A DNA stretch of 64,000 nucleotides from Clarkia xantiana subsp. parviflora. Its lineage: Eukaryota > Streptophyta > Magnoliopsida > Myrtales > Onagraceae. The stretch covers positions 36,427,105 through 36,491,104 of the forward strand of contig JAPTYO010000004.1 of assembly GCA_036873135.1 (NCBI GenBank), written 5' to 3'. Below are positions 21,999-32,988 of this stretch, one piece after another. The position numbers were made by a program, and so were the translations under genes. The number at the start of each line of letters is the position of its first letter. Position 1 is the stretch's first letter. The notes below the pieces were generated by a model. That model did not search any database. It worked only from the letters and a program-made list of their open reading frames with translations, and was not told the origin of the DNA.

Positions 21999-23109
21999 AG
22001 TGCCTGTTAATGTATTGTCGTCCAAATCGCATCAACATTTCACTCTTCTGATCTTGCCCCTGCTTCCGAATAGTTCATACGAGGTTTGCCGTGCGACCGA
22101 CGGATACGACGGGCATCGTGCTACTCATCTGTTAGGAGTGTTGTAGCACCCGCGGAACGTTGATTCCCTATCTCAAATCAACCTGTTAAAAACATCAAAT
22201 TGTATCGCACTGTATCCTAGGTCAACTGTTAATTCTCCAATTGCTTAGTTTCCACATAGGAATACTTCTCCAAGGCATCCGTACAAGTATTCAGAACCTT
22301 CAACTAATATCCGGTTGGTGGCCACCTAGTGAATACAAGAGTCGGTGAATTACAAGTGAACTTGACCATCCTCATCGCTCAGACCCTTATTCAAATCCAA
22401 TCGATTTCCAAAGACGTGGTCAATAAAACTTCCATGAAGACGTGGTCAATAAAACGTCCAATAAAACGCCGGGAAGCGAACATTGAGCCTGACCTTAGAT
22501 ATGAGTTTTGAGTCCATGAAAATACTTCGGTGCCTCTTCATAAGGCTCCCGGGATCAATCACACGCTCGAGGTGAAGAAGTTTGCGCCCTCCGAATCTCG
22601 AGGATTCTACCTAGCACAACCGAGCATGACCCCGTGGTCGAACATGGCACGCGTAGTATGAAGCACGCGTCGATAGCCTACACGAACATCGTCAGGTGAG
22701 GGATATGTCAATATTGCTACCGCAGATTTTCATCTGGCCCAGAATGTGGTTAATGACGAACAGAGTTCATCACGGCGATGTGCAAAACGAAGATCATGTC
22801 GTGTTACTTTGAAACAAAATGATCATTTTGCGTAACCAAATTTATCTCCCTGGTTCATAGACAGTCTCGCTACGGTAGAGGTCCTCCTCTCCTACAAGAC
22901 GAGCGTGCCCGTGTGACAAGGCAAGGCCCACATTCGACATAATTTAGGTAGAGGATTGCGTCCTCCTACGACTTAGTTTATAGACCGTAACATTCGATGT
23001 AATCAAACATTATGACGTCGATGAATCATAAACTCAATTTGCAATTCTCTCATTTATCAGAAATGTAACTTTCAATTATCAAAATGTTATCACAGATACA
23101 CGCCCACAT
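21999..23109 (-). other. 3' untranslated region of copia C
   Basis: About 1.1 kb between the RNase H stop and the polypurine tract, homologous to 31315-32380 of B and 33549-34514 of A (shared boxes include AACGTTGATTCCC and GGTTGGTGGCCACCTAGTGAA). No coding sequence seen. Confidence 0.75.
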
Positions 23110-23729
23110 TTAAATCCTACGAAATCCAAGCAGTTTAACATGCTTTTGAAATTTCTCTTTGCGTAATGGTTTAACTAATGAGTCCGCTACCATGTCATCA
23201 GTGGGCGAGTATTCTAAAGATATTATATTATCTTCTACCATAGATTTAGCATAATTATATTTCACATCAATGTGTTTAGTCCTACTTTGGTACTTTGGAT
23301 TCTTTACTGCCACAATAGCTGCCTGACTGTCAGAGTACACCTTCACAGGCTCACTCTCGACATCGCCACCAAGCAGAGAAGCCTTTTCAGCCAGACCGCT
23401 TCCTGTGCATTTTTGGAGAGCGCAACGAATTCCGATTCCATCGTAGACAGCGCGACACATGATTGCTTCTTGCTCGTCCATGAAATGACGACATTAGCAA
23501 GGAGAAACATTCCTCCTGTGGTGGACTGACGATCGTCTGGATCGCCACCATGGTCGGCGTCACTGAATCCGGTCAATTCTAATTTCCAGCCCTCATAGCA
23601 CAGTACGTTGTCGGCAGTACCTTTCAGATATCGTATGATCCGCTTACAGCTTTTAAATATTGATAGCCAGGGTCTGATTGAAATCTTGCTACTATGCCCA
23701 CAACGTAACAGATGTCCGGACGAGTGCAA
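23110..23729 (-). pseudogene. pol: RNase H of copia C
   Basis: Two overlapping frames: 23729-23343 with GFSDADHGGDPDDRQSTTGGMFLLANVVISW (first catalytic Asp), and 23481-23110 with VKVYSDSQAAIVAVKNPKYQSR and RTKHIDVKYNY, ending LLGFRRI and a stop. This is the C-terminal domain of copia pol that degrades the RNA strand. A frameshift near 23400 splits it. Confidence 0.85.
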
Positions 23730-23779
23730 ATCATGGTGTACATGAGACTTCCGACCATGCTTAAATACACTGCACTCCT

Positions 23780-24660
23780 CATCTGTTCACGCTCTTGCTG
23801 GTTCTTGGGCCGTCACGTTTTGACAACGCGCACCCGAATACTACCCGCGTCTCCACGGGTTTGGTATCTTGTAATCTAAACCTTTTCAATAGTTTTTTGA
23901 TGTAGGCTTCCTGAGATAGACATAACCTCCGGGCGGCACGATCTCTTGCAATTTTAATGCCCAAGATGTACGTAGCCTCTCCCATGTCTTTCATCTCAAA
24001 TACATATGCCAACCAGGACTTTGATTCACGCAAGAAACTCACATCGTTCGCAGCAATGAGTATGTCATCCACGTATAAAGCTAAGATGACGTACTTGGAC
24101 TCAGAGGTCTTTGTATACGCGCATGGATACTCGTGGAGATTCACGAATCTATTTCCAACGATTTCCTCGTTGAATCTGCGGTACCATTGCCGAGACGATT
24201 GTTTAAGACAGTAAATGGATCTTTAGAGTTTACAAACTTTACGTTCGTTACCAAGAGTAATGAAACCCTCTGGTTGATCCATATAGATCTCTTCCTCCAG
24301 GTTTCCGTGGAGGAATGTGGTCTTAACATCCATTTCGTGCAGCTCTAGATCGAGGCATGCGACCAGGGCTAGGATTGCCCTGACTGTGGTGTACCACATA
24401 GTCGGTGAGTATGTTTCATCAAAGTCCACTCCGTGAAGGTGGGTGTATCCTTTCGCAACTAGTCGGGCTTTGTATCACTCGACATTTCCATCAACAGTGA
24501 GTTTCAGTTTCAGAACCCGCTTAGCCCCTAGGGCCCTGCGGTTTACAAGTAAATCAACTAAAGACCATACCGAATTGGCTTTCATTGAGGCGATCTCTTC
24601 CTTCATTGCTTTCCACCATTCCTTCGCTTGAGATCCTTTCAACGCATGTTGAACCGTTAC
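23780..24660 (-). pseudogene. pol: Reverse transcriptase of copia C
   Basis: Reads GVDFDETYSPTM (24429 onward), HEMDVKTTFLHGNLEEEIYM, then 24144-23779 with VILALYVDDILIAAND (active-site YVDD), FEMKDMGEATYILGIKI and LCLSQEAYIKKLLKRF: the complete copia RT order. Stops fall before the IYCLKQSSRQWYRRF motif and after the thumb (region 23730-23790). The N-terminal part (about 24660-24480) has LGAKRVLKLKLTVDGNVE followed by a stop. Confidence 0.85.
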
Positions 24661-25361
24661 TGGTTCATCAACATAAGTTAGGGTGAATATCTCACCCTTC
24701 TCGATGGGATACTTCTTGAGAGAAGTTCGATGCCTTTAACTTCGTCTAGGCTCGTTAATTCCATCTTGAGTCTGAACGTTGCTCCCACTCGGAATAATGC
24801 TTTCTATCTAAGCATTACACCCACTGGGAACAAGGGCAGTGCTAGAACCTTGACCTACAACTTTTCTTGGACGACCTATCGGTCTCGGGATTTTACCTCT
24901 GAGATTAATTCCTTGATCACTAGAACCTAGAACCAAGTTGGTTGCTCCACTCCCACTGGGAACAATGGGTAGTTGTGGTATTATTGGATTTTCATCCAGC
25001 GGTCCGGCTACGTGATGATCAGATTCATCTTGATTCGTACCTGCGGCAAAAGTGATTTGTGTGGTTGGATTGTCTCCTCCCACTTGATTTACTATGAAAA
25101 TGTCTTCATCCTCATTTACCATTTCATTCACTTGCGTTGCTGCCTCAAATCTCTCACTCGAAATAAGTGGGACCTGACTATCATCGTCATTCTGCTCCAA
25201 CTCGATCAAGACTTCGTCTGTTTTCATTTCACCAAGCGTTGGAAAACCGCCCTCAAGGAATGTAACGTCTTTGGACTCATGTTCGACCACGCCACCATTT
25301 TCTTGAGCAGACACAAATACATAACCCTTAGATTTTTCCGAATATCTTATGAAGATACTCT
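24661..25361 (-). pseudogene. pol: Integrase-RT linker of copia C
   Basis: Part of an open frame spanning 25566-24808. It contains the integrase tail ESRFGKLGPRGLKSIFIRYSEKSKGYVF, then a low-complexity Asp/Gln/Ser-rich linker and IPRPIGRPRKVVGQGSS, homologous to 20698-21000 of copia B. The GRPRK motif resembles an AT hook and is conserved in B and C. A short decayed stretch joins it to RT. Confidence 0.75.
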
Positions 25362-26054
25362 TTAGTCCTCGAGGTCCCAACTTGCCAAAACGGCTTTCAG
25401 TTGTATGTCTATAGGTCGCGCAACCTGGTAATATGGTAACGTGTCTACCACTTTTGTCGAAACAAGGTTTACTATATGAGTGGCAGTCAATAACGTGTCC
25501 GCCCAAAAGGATATTGGTAGTTGTGCTTGCGACATCATAGTTCTGACCATGTCCAGGAGTGTTCAATTACGACGTTCAGCCACACCATTTTACTGCGGTG
25601 TGTTTGGGATTGTCGTTTGATGAGCAATTCCCCTTTCTTTGCAAAAATTATTAAACTCATTAGAGATATATTCTCCACATCTATTAGTGCGTAGGGTTTT
25701 CACCTTTCGCTCCTGCTGATTCTCTACAAGCTTTAGAAAACTTATAAAGCAATCTATAACTTTGGATTTGCGAGTAATCAGATGAGTAAACCCATAACGG
25801 GTAAAGTCATCAATGAAAGTTATGAAGTATCATTTACCACCCCTAGCGATTACATTCATTGGTCCACATACGTCGGAATGAATCAGGTGCAATGGGTACT
25901 CGGCTCGTTGTGCTTCGCCAAATGGTTTACGGGTGGACTTTCCAGCTAGACAGTCATGGAAAGTGTGCTTAACCACGTTGTTAGTTCCGGGTAGAATCCC
26001 TCGTCGAGCTAACGACTGAACCCTGTCATAGCTTATATGTCCGAGCTTTGCATG
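25362..26054 (-). pseudogene. pol: Integrase of copia C
   Basis: Reading minus from about 26050: a pre-integrase segment (LGHISYDRVQSLARRGIL, then a H...C-type zinc-binding patch, HDCLAGKSTRKPF), catalytic Asp in LIHSDVCGPM, the region of the second Asp in RCGEYISNEF (the residue at the Asp position reads Asn), and catalytic Glu in NGVAERRN. One frame persists with four point stops: near 26043, after GGK near 25837, before NGVAERRN near 25596, and before TLLDM near 25566. Inactive. Confidence 0.85.
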
Positions 26055-26561
26055 TCATCCAGCTGCGTCAGTTTTTGCTTCCCTGGAAGATAATGCATAC
26101 ATTCTGTTCGAATTTATACTACTATTCAAGTCCATGATAATGAGACCATTAGAGGAAAGCGCATGTCCATATAAGACGTTGCCTTTATTTATTCGAACAA
26201 GGGTCTTCTCAAATGATAAAACAAAGTTATTATTCATAAGAGCGGAAATAGAAACAACATTTCTACGGATTCTTGGAGCAAAAAAGACATTTTCAAGAAG
26301 TATGGTTCTGTCATTGTTCATAGACAACTTGCAGTTCCCTACTCCTATGACTTCAGCTTGTGATTTGTCGCCAATGTATATCCTCTTAGAATCCTCTGGC
26401 AATCGTCTAAACTTGGCAAGTAGTCCTTTGTTGTTGGCTATGTAGTCCGCTGCGCCGGAATCAAGAATCCAAGAAGGATTTGAGTCAGTTAACATGACGG
26501 TTGAGGAAACTAAAGCTTCCATAACATAACTAACATCGTGTACCTTTTTAGGGTGCACCAT
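26055..26561 (-). pseudogene. pol: Aspartic protease of copia C
   Basis: 169-codon open frame with WILDSGAADYIANNK (active-site D-S-G), IYIGDKSQAEVIGVGNCKL and LENVFFAPRIRRNVVSISALM, the classic copia retropepsin and the start of the gag-pre-integrase region. The frame itself is intact. It would cleave the Gag-Pol polyprotein. It is separated from gag by a frame change near 26565. Confidence 0.85.
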
Positions 26562-26571
26562 CGCCTATGCG

Positions 26572-27310
26572 TCACGGGCTAGACTTCCCCCAGACTATCT
26601 CGGATTTTAATCTGAGACTGCCCTGTTTAGGTTTAGTGAACATTTTATCATCGACAACCTGTTGTTTCTTCCCCTTGTTCCTGTTCTTCCACTTTCTCTG
26701 CCCAGCTTGTACTGACATATTTGTTTCTTTCGACATCGATACCAATCGAGCTTCTTCCATATCGATCAGTTTCAGGACAGATGCAAGATCTAGCACGAAA
26801 CCACTAACAGTCAATAAAGCCTTGGCTGCTCTCCAAGACCTCGGGAGAATCCCGATGATGGCTTGAATTTTATCCTGTTCACCCATCTGAATTTCTTCTT
26901 CTAATGGTTTCCAATCCGGAGGAGCTCGTATACCTTTTCAAGTACACTTTTTTTGTTGTTGTTTAGACAATCTTCCATAGCTGGTATAAGTGGGTGCAGT
27001 ATAATTGCTATGCCATTTCCGTATTTCAGGAAGAGTGCATCTCAGATGTCATTTTTTTTCGGAACATCCTTATACTCGTCATGGAAGTCCTGAGACATCT
27101 CAGACAACAGTATCTCCTTTGCTTTCTTGTCATCTTGCTCCCATTGGAAATGGGCGAATGTTAGTCCCTTAGTGAGACCAGCATCTGGGCAGCTCATTGT
27201 CTTTTGAATGTGGCCTATGAGACCTTGACCTTCCAGCAGTGTACTGATGCGTTGCTCCACGAGTCGTAGTTCGTCTCGATCAAAAGATCATTAGCACATG
27301 ATGAAGCCAT
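26572..27310 (-). pseudogene. gag: gag of copia C
   Basis: ATG at 27310 (MASSCANDLLIETNYDSW) shifts frame near 27262, then RISTLLEGQGLIGHIQKTM and KAKEILLSEMSQDFHDEY (27260-27042), an interval with stops, and 26886-26572 with KIQAIIGILPRSWRAAKAL and a basic tail (WKNRNKGKKQQ). This is the UBN2-type copia Gag layout. No CCHC knuckle is readable between the basic tail and the protease, so the nucleocapsid finger appears lost or scrambled. Confidence 0.7.
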
Positions 27311-29360
27311 CTATGTTGTAATTCTTTACTTACACATTGATAATCATGCATAATAAGGGGGACAATAACATTTTGAGAAAAAATTGCATATATCGTATGT
27401 ATCTATTAAGATAGAATACGACAAATAATGATTCCTCAGCCATCTAAACCAACCGACCGCCAGTAAACCGAGGGAAGGGGGTTCGTGAAAGAGTTCACAT
27501 TACCGTTGTCTTTAATCCGATAGATCAATCTCTCAAAACGTTTTTATTCGCAAATTATCGGAACATGAATTTTAAAATAAGCATACCCGATCTTGGCTTT
27601 CCCAAGGCCCTTTTGTATTTGAAAAATATTTCGATGAACTTACGCATGCATATATAATTCTACTACACAAGTAAATCATCATAGCAAGCCAAATTCATCA
27701 TCCAAACCACACATCATGTACACGCGTCATGCGTCTAATGTTCCGAGGAACTCATGCTAGCATATACATAATTCTACTTTCTAAGTAAACTATCACATGC
27801 AGCTACATCGTCAACATTCAAGCATACGTGTCATACATGAAACTTCCACATCAAACATGCATATTTGGCGACTGGCTTTTGTTTTTCTAAAACATTTTAA
27901 AATATTAGGGGCTGACTTGCAATTCGTGCTTACAATTAATCATGCGTGTTTCTAGACATGAATCTCATGCAATCGCAACCATCACAACATGTATGTCCTA
28001 GTGCGCATACCATATATTTAACCAGGGCACTGCCCCCAACATCCAGCAAGCTTGACATAGTCAAGACAAGATTTCTAATAAATATATGTGACGAAAAGTA
28101 AATAACTGCAATTCAGCCCTCTAATTAATCCAGTCTCTAAATCATGTATTTCCGAGATCCATCCCCATAATCGAAATTAGGCATTAAGGTTTAATCAAAA
28201 TGTGAAAATTTTAAACCTTCGAGCACTGTGTAGACTATTTAAAGTTCGAAAATATTTGGATTTTAAAACTTGACCATCCCATTTTATTAATTGACTTGAA
28301 TTCGATTTTGAAAATCCGGTTCGGTTCAGTCAATTTCGGTTCTATCCGGTTTAGTTTGGCTCCATAAATCTAATTCGAGTTTGGTCCATTTTTATTTAAA
28401 ATCTGGTTCGGTTCGAACCCTTTCAATAAAATAGGATTTCGGTTCGGTTCAACCTCAAAACTGGTTCGGTTAGAGCCACTTAGTTACCCCGGTTCGACCC
28501 AACCCGACAAGGTCGAACCGATTAAGAAAACCCAGTTTGGTTTAATCCGCTCCTTTTGCAACTTGGACCGGCCCATTAAACCCTTAGTGTTCGGCCGAAA
28601 TAAATCTTGTCGGCTAAGTAGGGTTTTAAAGTCCAATAAAAACTTAACTTAGCCACCAAGAAATATTAACTATGTAAAATAATTCCAATATTGCATATAT
28701 ATATATATATATATATTAAATTTCGGCCACATCTATATATATATATATATTTATTGTCAAGATTCTATCTATAAGATGTAAATCAATCAACAATATATAT
28801 ATATTTATTGTCAATATCTTAAATAGGGAAACAAATATATGACAATATATTTTCTTAATCTTTTAGGTAACTAAATCTATTAATAATATCTTTATCCCTA
28901 TAAATTAGCTAGATATATTGATAGTTATATATATATTTCTATATATTAATGTGAACCTATCTATATATTTCCAATTATAGATATATTTTCATCTTTAATA
29001 AAAATTAAAATATGGTAAACAATATTATATGTGTATATTTCGGCCGAATTATTTAAACTTGGGGCCTATGAAATTAAAAATTTTACCTATCAATTTCCTT
29101 AGGGTTCGGCCGAAACACTAATTGGAAACAAGTTGTCAAATTTCAAGATCAAATTTTACTAAGATCTACAATCCAATGTTTGATTTTGATAAAAGTCACG
29201 TTTTTCCTGAATTTCATGAACATCAAATTTTACTAAGAACATCATGAAAATTTCGGCATAATAAATATCGGAAATTTTAAATTTCTACTATTCAAAATTT
29301 CGGCCACCATCTTTAAAAATTAAGAACATCAATTTATCAAAATCATGAACTGCTAAGACA
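27311..29360 (-). other. Leader of copia C
   Basis: About 2 kb homologous, in reverse, to the leaders of A and B. Includes the gag-proximal ACCGCCAGTAAACCGAGGGAA box (about 27459), a tandem duplicated block (about 27650-27850), the GAGATCCATCCCCATAATC box (about 28155), an iterated CGGTTCGGTT block (28290-28570), and AT-rich sequence with an (AT)11 run at 28695-28716. No gene seen. Confidence 0.7.
28290..28570 (-). repeat. Degenerate CGGTTCGGTT iterated block, copia C leader
   Basis: Spaced repeats of CCGGTTCGGTTC, TTCGGTT and CCCGGTTCGACC, the reverse-complement counterpart of blocks in copia A and B but less GC-rich. Confidence 0.65.
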
Positions 29361-29372
29361 TGTCTGATACCA
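29361..29372 (-). other. Primer-binding site of copia C
   Basis: TGGTATCAGACA on the minus strand, one base after the 5' LTR. Confidence 0.85.
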
Positions 29373-29373
29373 C

Positions 29374-29971
29374 TGTTAGATTATGGGGCTAAATACTACG
29401 GAAACATAAACATGGTACATGCTAGTAATCACTATTACGCAGCGGAAGATGCGCACATACCTTAATCGCTTTCCTTAGTCCCAAGATCTTGCTGATGGAG
29501 TTCTCGATCCACCAGACGGAACCCGTAGAGGTTATTGTTAAGGAAGCCCTACGCGGTATAGTCTCCACAGCAAAGCCTCTAATCGATTCTTGGCAGGGAC
29601 AGATCTTCAAAGTGTTTTTCTCAAAGCAAATTGGCACACACTTGGAGTTGGTGTGGTTCGGCCGAAGTCTAGTATTTAGGGATGATAGTTTTTCTCTCAA
29701 ATCACCACAAAGGAGGAATAGTGAATTCCCTTAATAAAATCCCTAACACTCCCTATTTATAGGAGGAGCAAAGTGGACAAAAGTCCACTTTGCCCACTCC
29801 TAATATTCGGCCGACCTAGTGTATAAGGGAGGCCCAATTTTGGGCCTCTCATGTCAATTGGGATTTGGGTCAAGCCCAATTTCCCTAATTTTACATTTAC
29901 CCAATTGTTTTAGGTAACATATAGATATTAATGGGCTTCCATTTACGGCGCTCAATCACCATATGCTAACA
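29374..29971 (-). repeat. 5' LTR of copia C
   Basis: 598 bp. Plus strand TGTTAGATTATGG...ATATGCTAACA, homologous over its length to 21379-21975. Confidence 0.9.
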
Positions 29972-29976
29972 ATACC

Positions 29977-30770
29977 CAACTCCACGGAGTGGACTTTGAA
30001 GAGACATACTCACCGACTATGCGTTACACCACAGTCCGGGCTATTTTTTCCCTGATTGCGAGCCTCGATTTAGAGTTGCACCAAATGGATGTTAAGACCG
30101 GTTTCCTCCACGAAAACCTGGAGGAAGAGATCTATATGGAGAAACCGGAGGGTTTCGTTACCCCTGGAAATGAACGTAAAGTTTGTTAACTCCAAAGGTT
30201 AATCTATGGTCTTAAACAATCGTCTTGGCAATGGTACCGCAGGTTCCACGATGAAATAGTTGGCAACGCATTCGTGAATCTTCACGAGGATCCTTGCGTG
30301 TACACGAAGATCTATGGGTCGAAGTATGTTATCTTGATGTTATACGACGATGACATACTTATTGCCGCGAACGGCGGGAGTTGTTTAGATGAATCAAAGT
30401 CCTGGATGGCATCCGTTTTTTAGATGAATGACATGAGAAAAGCCACATACATCCTAGGCATTAAGATTGCTAGGGATCAGGCTGCTCGGAAATTGTGTCT
30501 TTCCCAGGAAGCCTATATCAACAAATTGTTGAGAAGGTTTAATCTCCAAGATACCAAAGCAGTGGATACGTCGGTCGTGTATGAGTGCGCGCTATCGGAG
30601 CGTGATGGCCCGAAAGACCATGCAGAGCGTGAACAGAAGAAGAGTGCATAATACCTCAGTATGGTTGGTAGTCTAATGTACCCCATGCTATTCACTCGTC
30701 CGGATATCTGTTACGCTGTGGGCCTAGTAGCACGTTTCCAATCAGACCCTGGATATTAACATTTACAATC
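29977..30770 (+). pseudogene. pol: Reverse transcriptase of copia B, C-terminal part
   Basis: Resumes directly after copia C with CAACTCCACGGAGTGGAC (Gln-Leu-His-Gly-Val-Asp), continuing KGYT from 21378. Then FEETYSPTMRYTTVRAIF and HQMDVKTGFLHENLEEEIY, the LNNRLGNG-type motif in another frame, and VILMLYDDDILIAAN: the active site reads YDDD where A and C have YVDD. Frame 30424-30651 holds KATYILGIKIARDQAARKL. Stops and frame changes inactivate it. Confidence 0.85.
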
Positions 30771-31314
30771 TGTTAAATGAATTGTTCGATACCTAAAAGG
30801 TACTGCTGAGTATGGACTGTGCTATGAGATTAGGAAGCTAGAATGTCTGGGTTCAGTAACGCCGACCATTGTGGCAATCCGGATGATCGTAAGTCCACCA
30901 AGAGGAGTATTTCTCCTTGCTAATGCCGCCATTTCATGGATGAGCAAGAAGAAATCTTATGTCACGCTGTCTACGATGGAATCCGAATTCGTGGCACTCT
31001 CTAAGAATGCACAGGAGGCTTTCTGGCTAAAGAGACTCTTGGCTGCTCTACTTGACGTTGAGGACGGGAGTAAACCTGTGAGGATTTACTCTGATAGTCA
31101 AGCAACGATTGCAGCAGTCAAGAATCCAAAGTACCATAATAGGAAGAAACACATTGATATTAAATACAATTATGCGAGAAGTGTGGCCGAAGACAATTTG
31201 ATCACATTAGAATACTTGTCCTCTGAAAATATGGTGGCAGACCCAATAACTAAACCACTACGCGGGGATGTTTTCGAAAAGCATGTTAAAAAGCTTGGAC
31301 TGCGTAGGGTTTAA
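30771..31314 (+). pseudogene. pol: RNase H of copia B
   Basis: Frame 30871-31314 has FLLANAAISWMSKKKSYVTLSTMESEFVAL (with catalytic Glu), RIYSDSQATIAAVKNPKY (Asp) and KKHIDIKYNYARSVAEDNLI, ending LGLRRV and a TAA. The first part, including RYLKGTAEYGLCYE, is in another frame upstream of 30871. Homologous to 23110-23729 and 32989-33548. Confidence 0.85.
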
Positions 31315-32380
31315 AAGGATTGTATTATGTGAAATAACATTTTGAGCTTCGAAGTAATATTTGGATATGAAGAATTGAAATTTTGAGTTTATGATCATGC
31401 GATGTCATAATGGTTGGATTACATCGGATTTGACAGTCTATAAACTAGTCGTTATAGAGTAAAACCACCCACAAAACATCTCAAATGTGGGCCAGCCTCA
31501 TCACATAGGTTCGGTCGTCTTGACATAGGAGGAACCTCCACCATGTCAAGACCGGCTAAGAACCAAGGTGCTTTCGATAAACCTGGTTAAGAAAAACGAA
31601 CATTTGGTTTCGAGGTAACACGACATGATCTTGTTTTACATATCGCCGTGATGAACTCAGTTCATCGGAAACCACATTCTGCCAGATGAGAATCTGCGAT
31701 AGCGTAGGACATTTCCCACTCCTGACAATATGAATGTTCAGGTTATGCTATCGACGCGCACTTCATACTGCACGTGCCACGTTCGACCATGGGGTCAGGC
31801 TCGGTTGTGCTAGGCAGAATCCTTGAGATTCGGATGGGCGCAAACTTCTTCACCTTGAGCGTGTGACTGATCATGGGCGCCTCATGAAGGGAGCACCCGA
31901 AGTATCATTACGGACTCAGAACTCTTATCTAAGGTCAAACTCAATGGTCGCTTCCAGGAGAACGAACGCAGTGCTAAACAAAAAGGCCTAATGACCACGT
32001 TTTGGAAACCGTTTGAGTTTGACTTAGGGTATGAGCGATGATGATGGTCAAGTTCACCTATAATTCTCCGACTCTTGTATTCACTAGGTGGCCACCAACC
32101 GGATATTAGTTGAAGGTTGTGAATACTTGTGCGGATGCCTTGAAGAAGTGTTCCTATGTGGAAACTAGGAAATTGGAGAATGATAGTTGACCAGGGATAC
32201 AACGCGGCACAAGGATGTTTACAGCATGATTACAGGTTGGGAATCAACGTTCCGCAGACGCTACAATACTCTTAACCGATTAGTAGCACGATGTCCGTAG
32301 TGTCTGCCGGTCGCACGGAAAACCTCGTAGGAACTAACAAATGTTGATGTGTTTGTCGACAACATATTAATAGGCACCCT
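31315..32380 (+). other. 3' untranslated region of copia B
   Basis: Non-coding, about 1.07 kb, homologous to the 3' UTRs of A and C (AGTTTATGAT near 31385, CTATAAACTAGTCGTTATAG near 31438, CACTAGGTGGCCACCAACCGG near 32082). No coding sequence seen. Confidence 0.75.
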
Positions 32381-32401
32381 CCCATTCCGGCGAGTGGGAA
32401 C
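32381..32401 (+). other. Polypurine tract region of copia B
   Basis: CCATTCCGGCGAGTGGGAAC lies directly before the 3' LTR and matches the copia C sequence at 21976-21998. Confidence 0.8.
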
Positions 32402-32983
32402 TGTTGTCATTTGGTGAATGGGTCGCCGTAATAGGATCCCAACAGTTAAGGTAATTGGGTAATGTCATATTAGGGATTTTGGACTGGGGCCTAAAACCCC
32501 AATTGACAGGAGAGTCCCGAAATTGGGCCTCCCCTCTCCTAAGGTAGGTCTGCCAAACTACGTAAATAAGGAGGTGGGATTTTCCCACCTCTTCCTATAA
32601 ATAGGGGGTTTCAAGAGTTCTCTAAGGTTAATAGTTAATCACTCCTTTCTCCTAAGTATTGAGACAGAGAAATCCCTCCTCCCTATTAGCATAGGTTCGG
32701 CCAAAACCTAGAGGAAGTGCTGTCATATTGCTTCGAGCAATTTACCCCAGAGATCCATTACGTGAGGAATCGATAAGAGGCTTTGCTGTGGAGACCATTC
32801 TTCGTAGGCGATTCCTTAACAAGAATCACTACAGGATCCGGCCGGTGGACCGCTAACTCCCGCAATATCTTGGGATTACAGCAAATGAGAAACTGGTATG
32901 TGTCCCTATTCCACTGCGTAATTATTTACTTGGCATGTACACGTGTTTCTTGTTCGTAGTAACTATTCCTATAATATCCTACA
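32402..32983 (+). repeat. 3' LTR of copia B
   Basis: 582 bp, TGTTGTCATTTGGTG to TATCCTACA, with TATA box TATAAATA at 32596-32603. Homologous to 16081-16673 with many substitutions. Followed by the decayed target duplicate ACTAT. Confidence 0.9.
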
Positions 32984-32988
32984 ACTAT

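Larger units (their letters stand above)
21379..29971 (-). mobile_element. Ty1/copia element C, full length, innermost insertion
   Basis: 8593 bp with LTRs 21379-21975 and 29374-29971 and a perfect 5-bp target duplication ATACC (21374-21378, 29972-29976). On the minus strand: 5' LTR, PBS, long leader, gag, protease, integrase, RT, RNase H, 3' UTR, polypurine tract, 3' LTR. All domains can be read with only point stops and small frameshifts, so C decayed in place rather than by deletion. It interrupts the RT of copia B. Confidence 0.92.
16081..32983 (+). mobile_element. Ty1/copia element B, inserted in copia A and split by copia C
   Basis: LTRs at 16081-16673 and 32402-32983, PBS at 16675, gag 18623-~19490, pol pieces 20231-21378 and 29977-31314. 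Flanked by GTTAT (16076-16080) and ACTAT (32984-32988), a plausible decayed 5-bp target duplication because the host reading frame (Pro-Ser-Tyr, then Tyr-Gln-His) rejoins across it. Removing copia C (21379-29976, counting one TSD) leaves about 8.3 kb, close to the 8.6 kb of C. Coding frames carry many stops. Confidence 0.85.
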
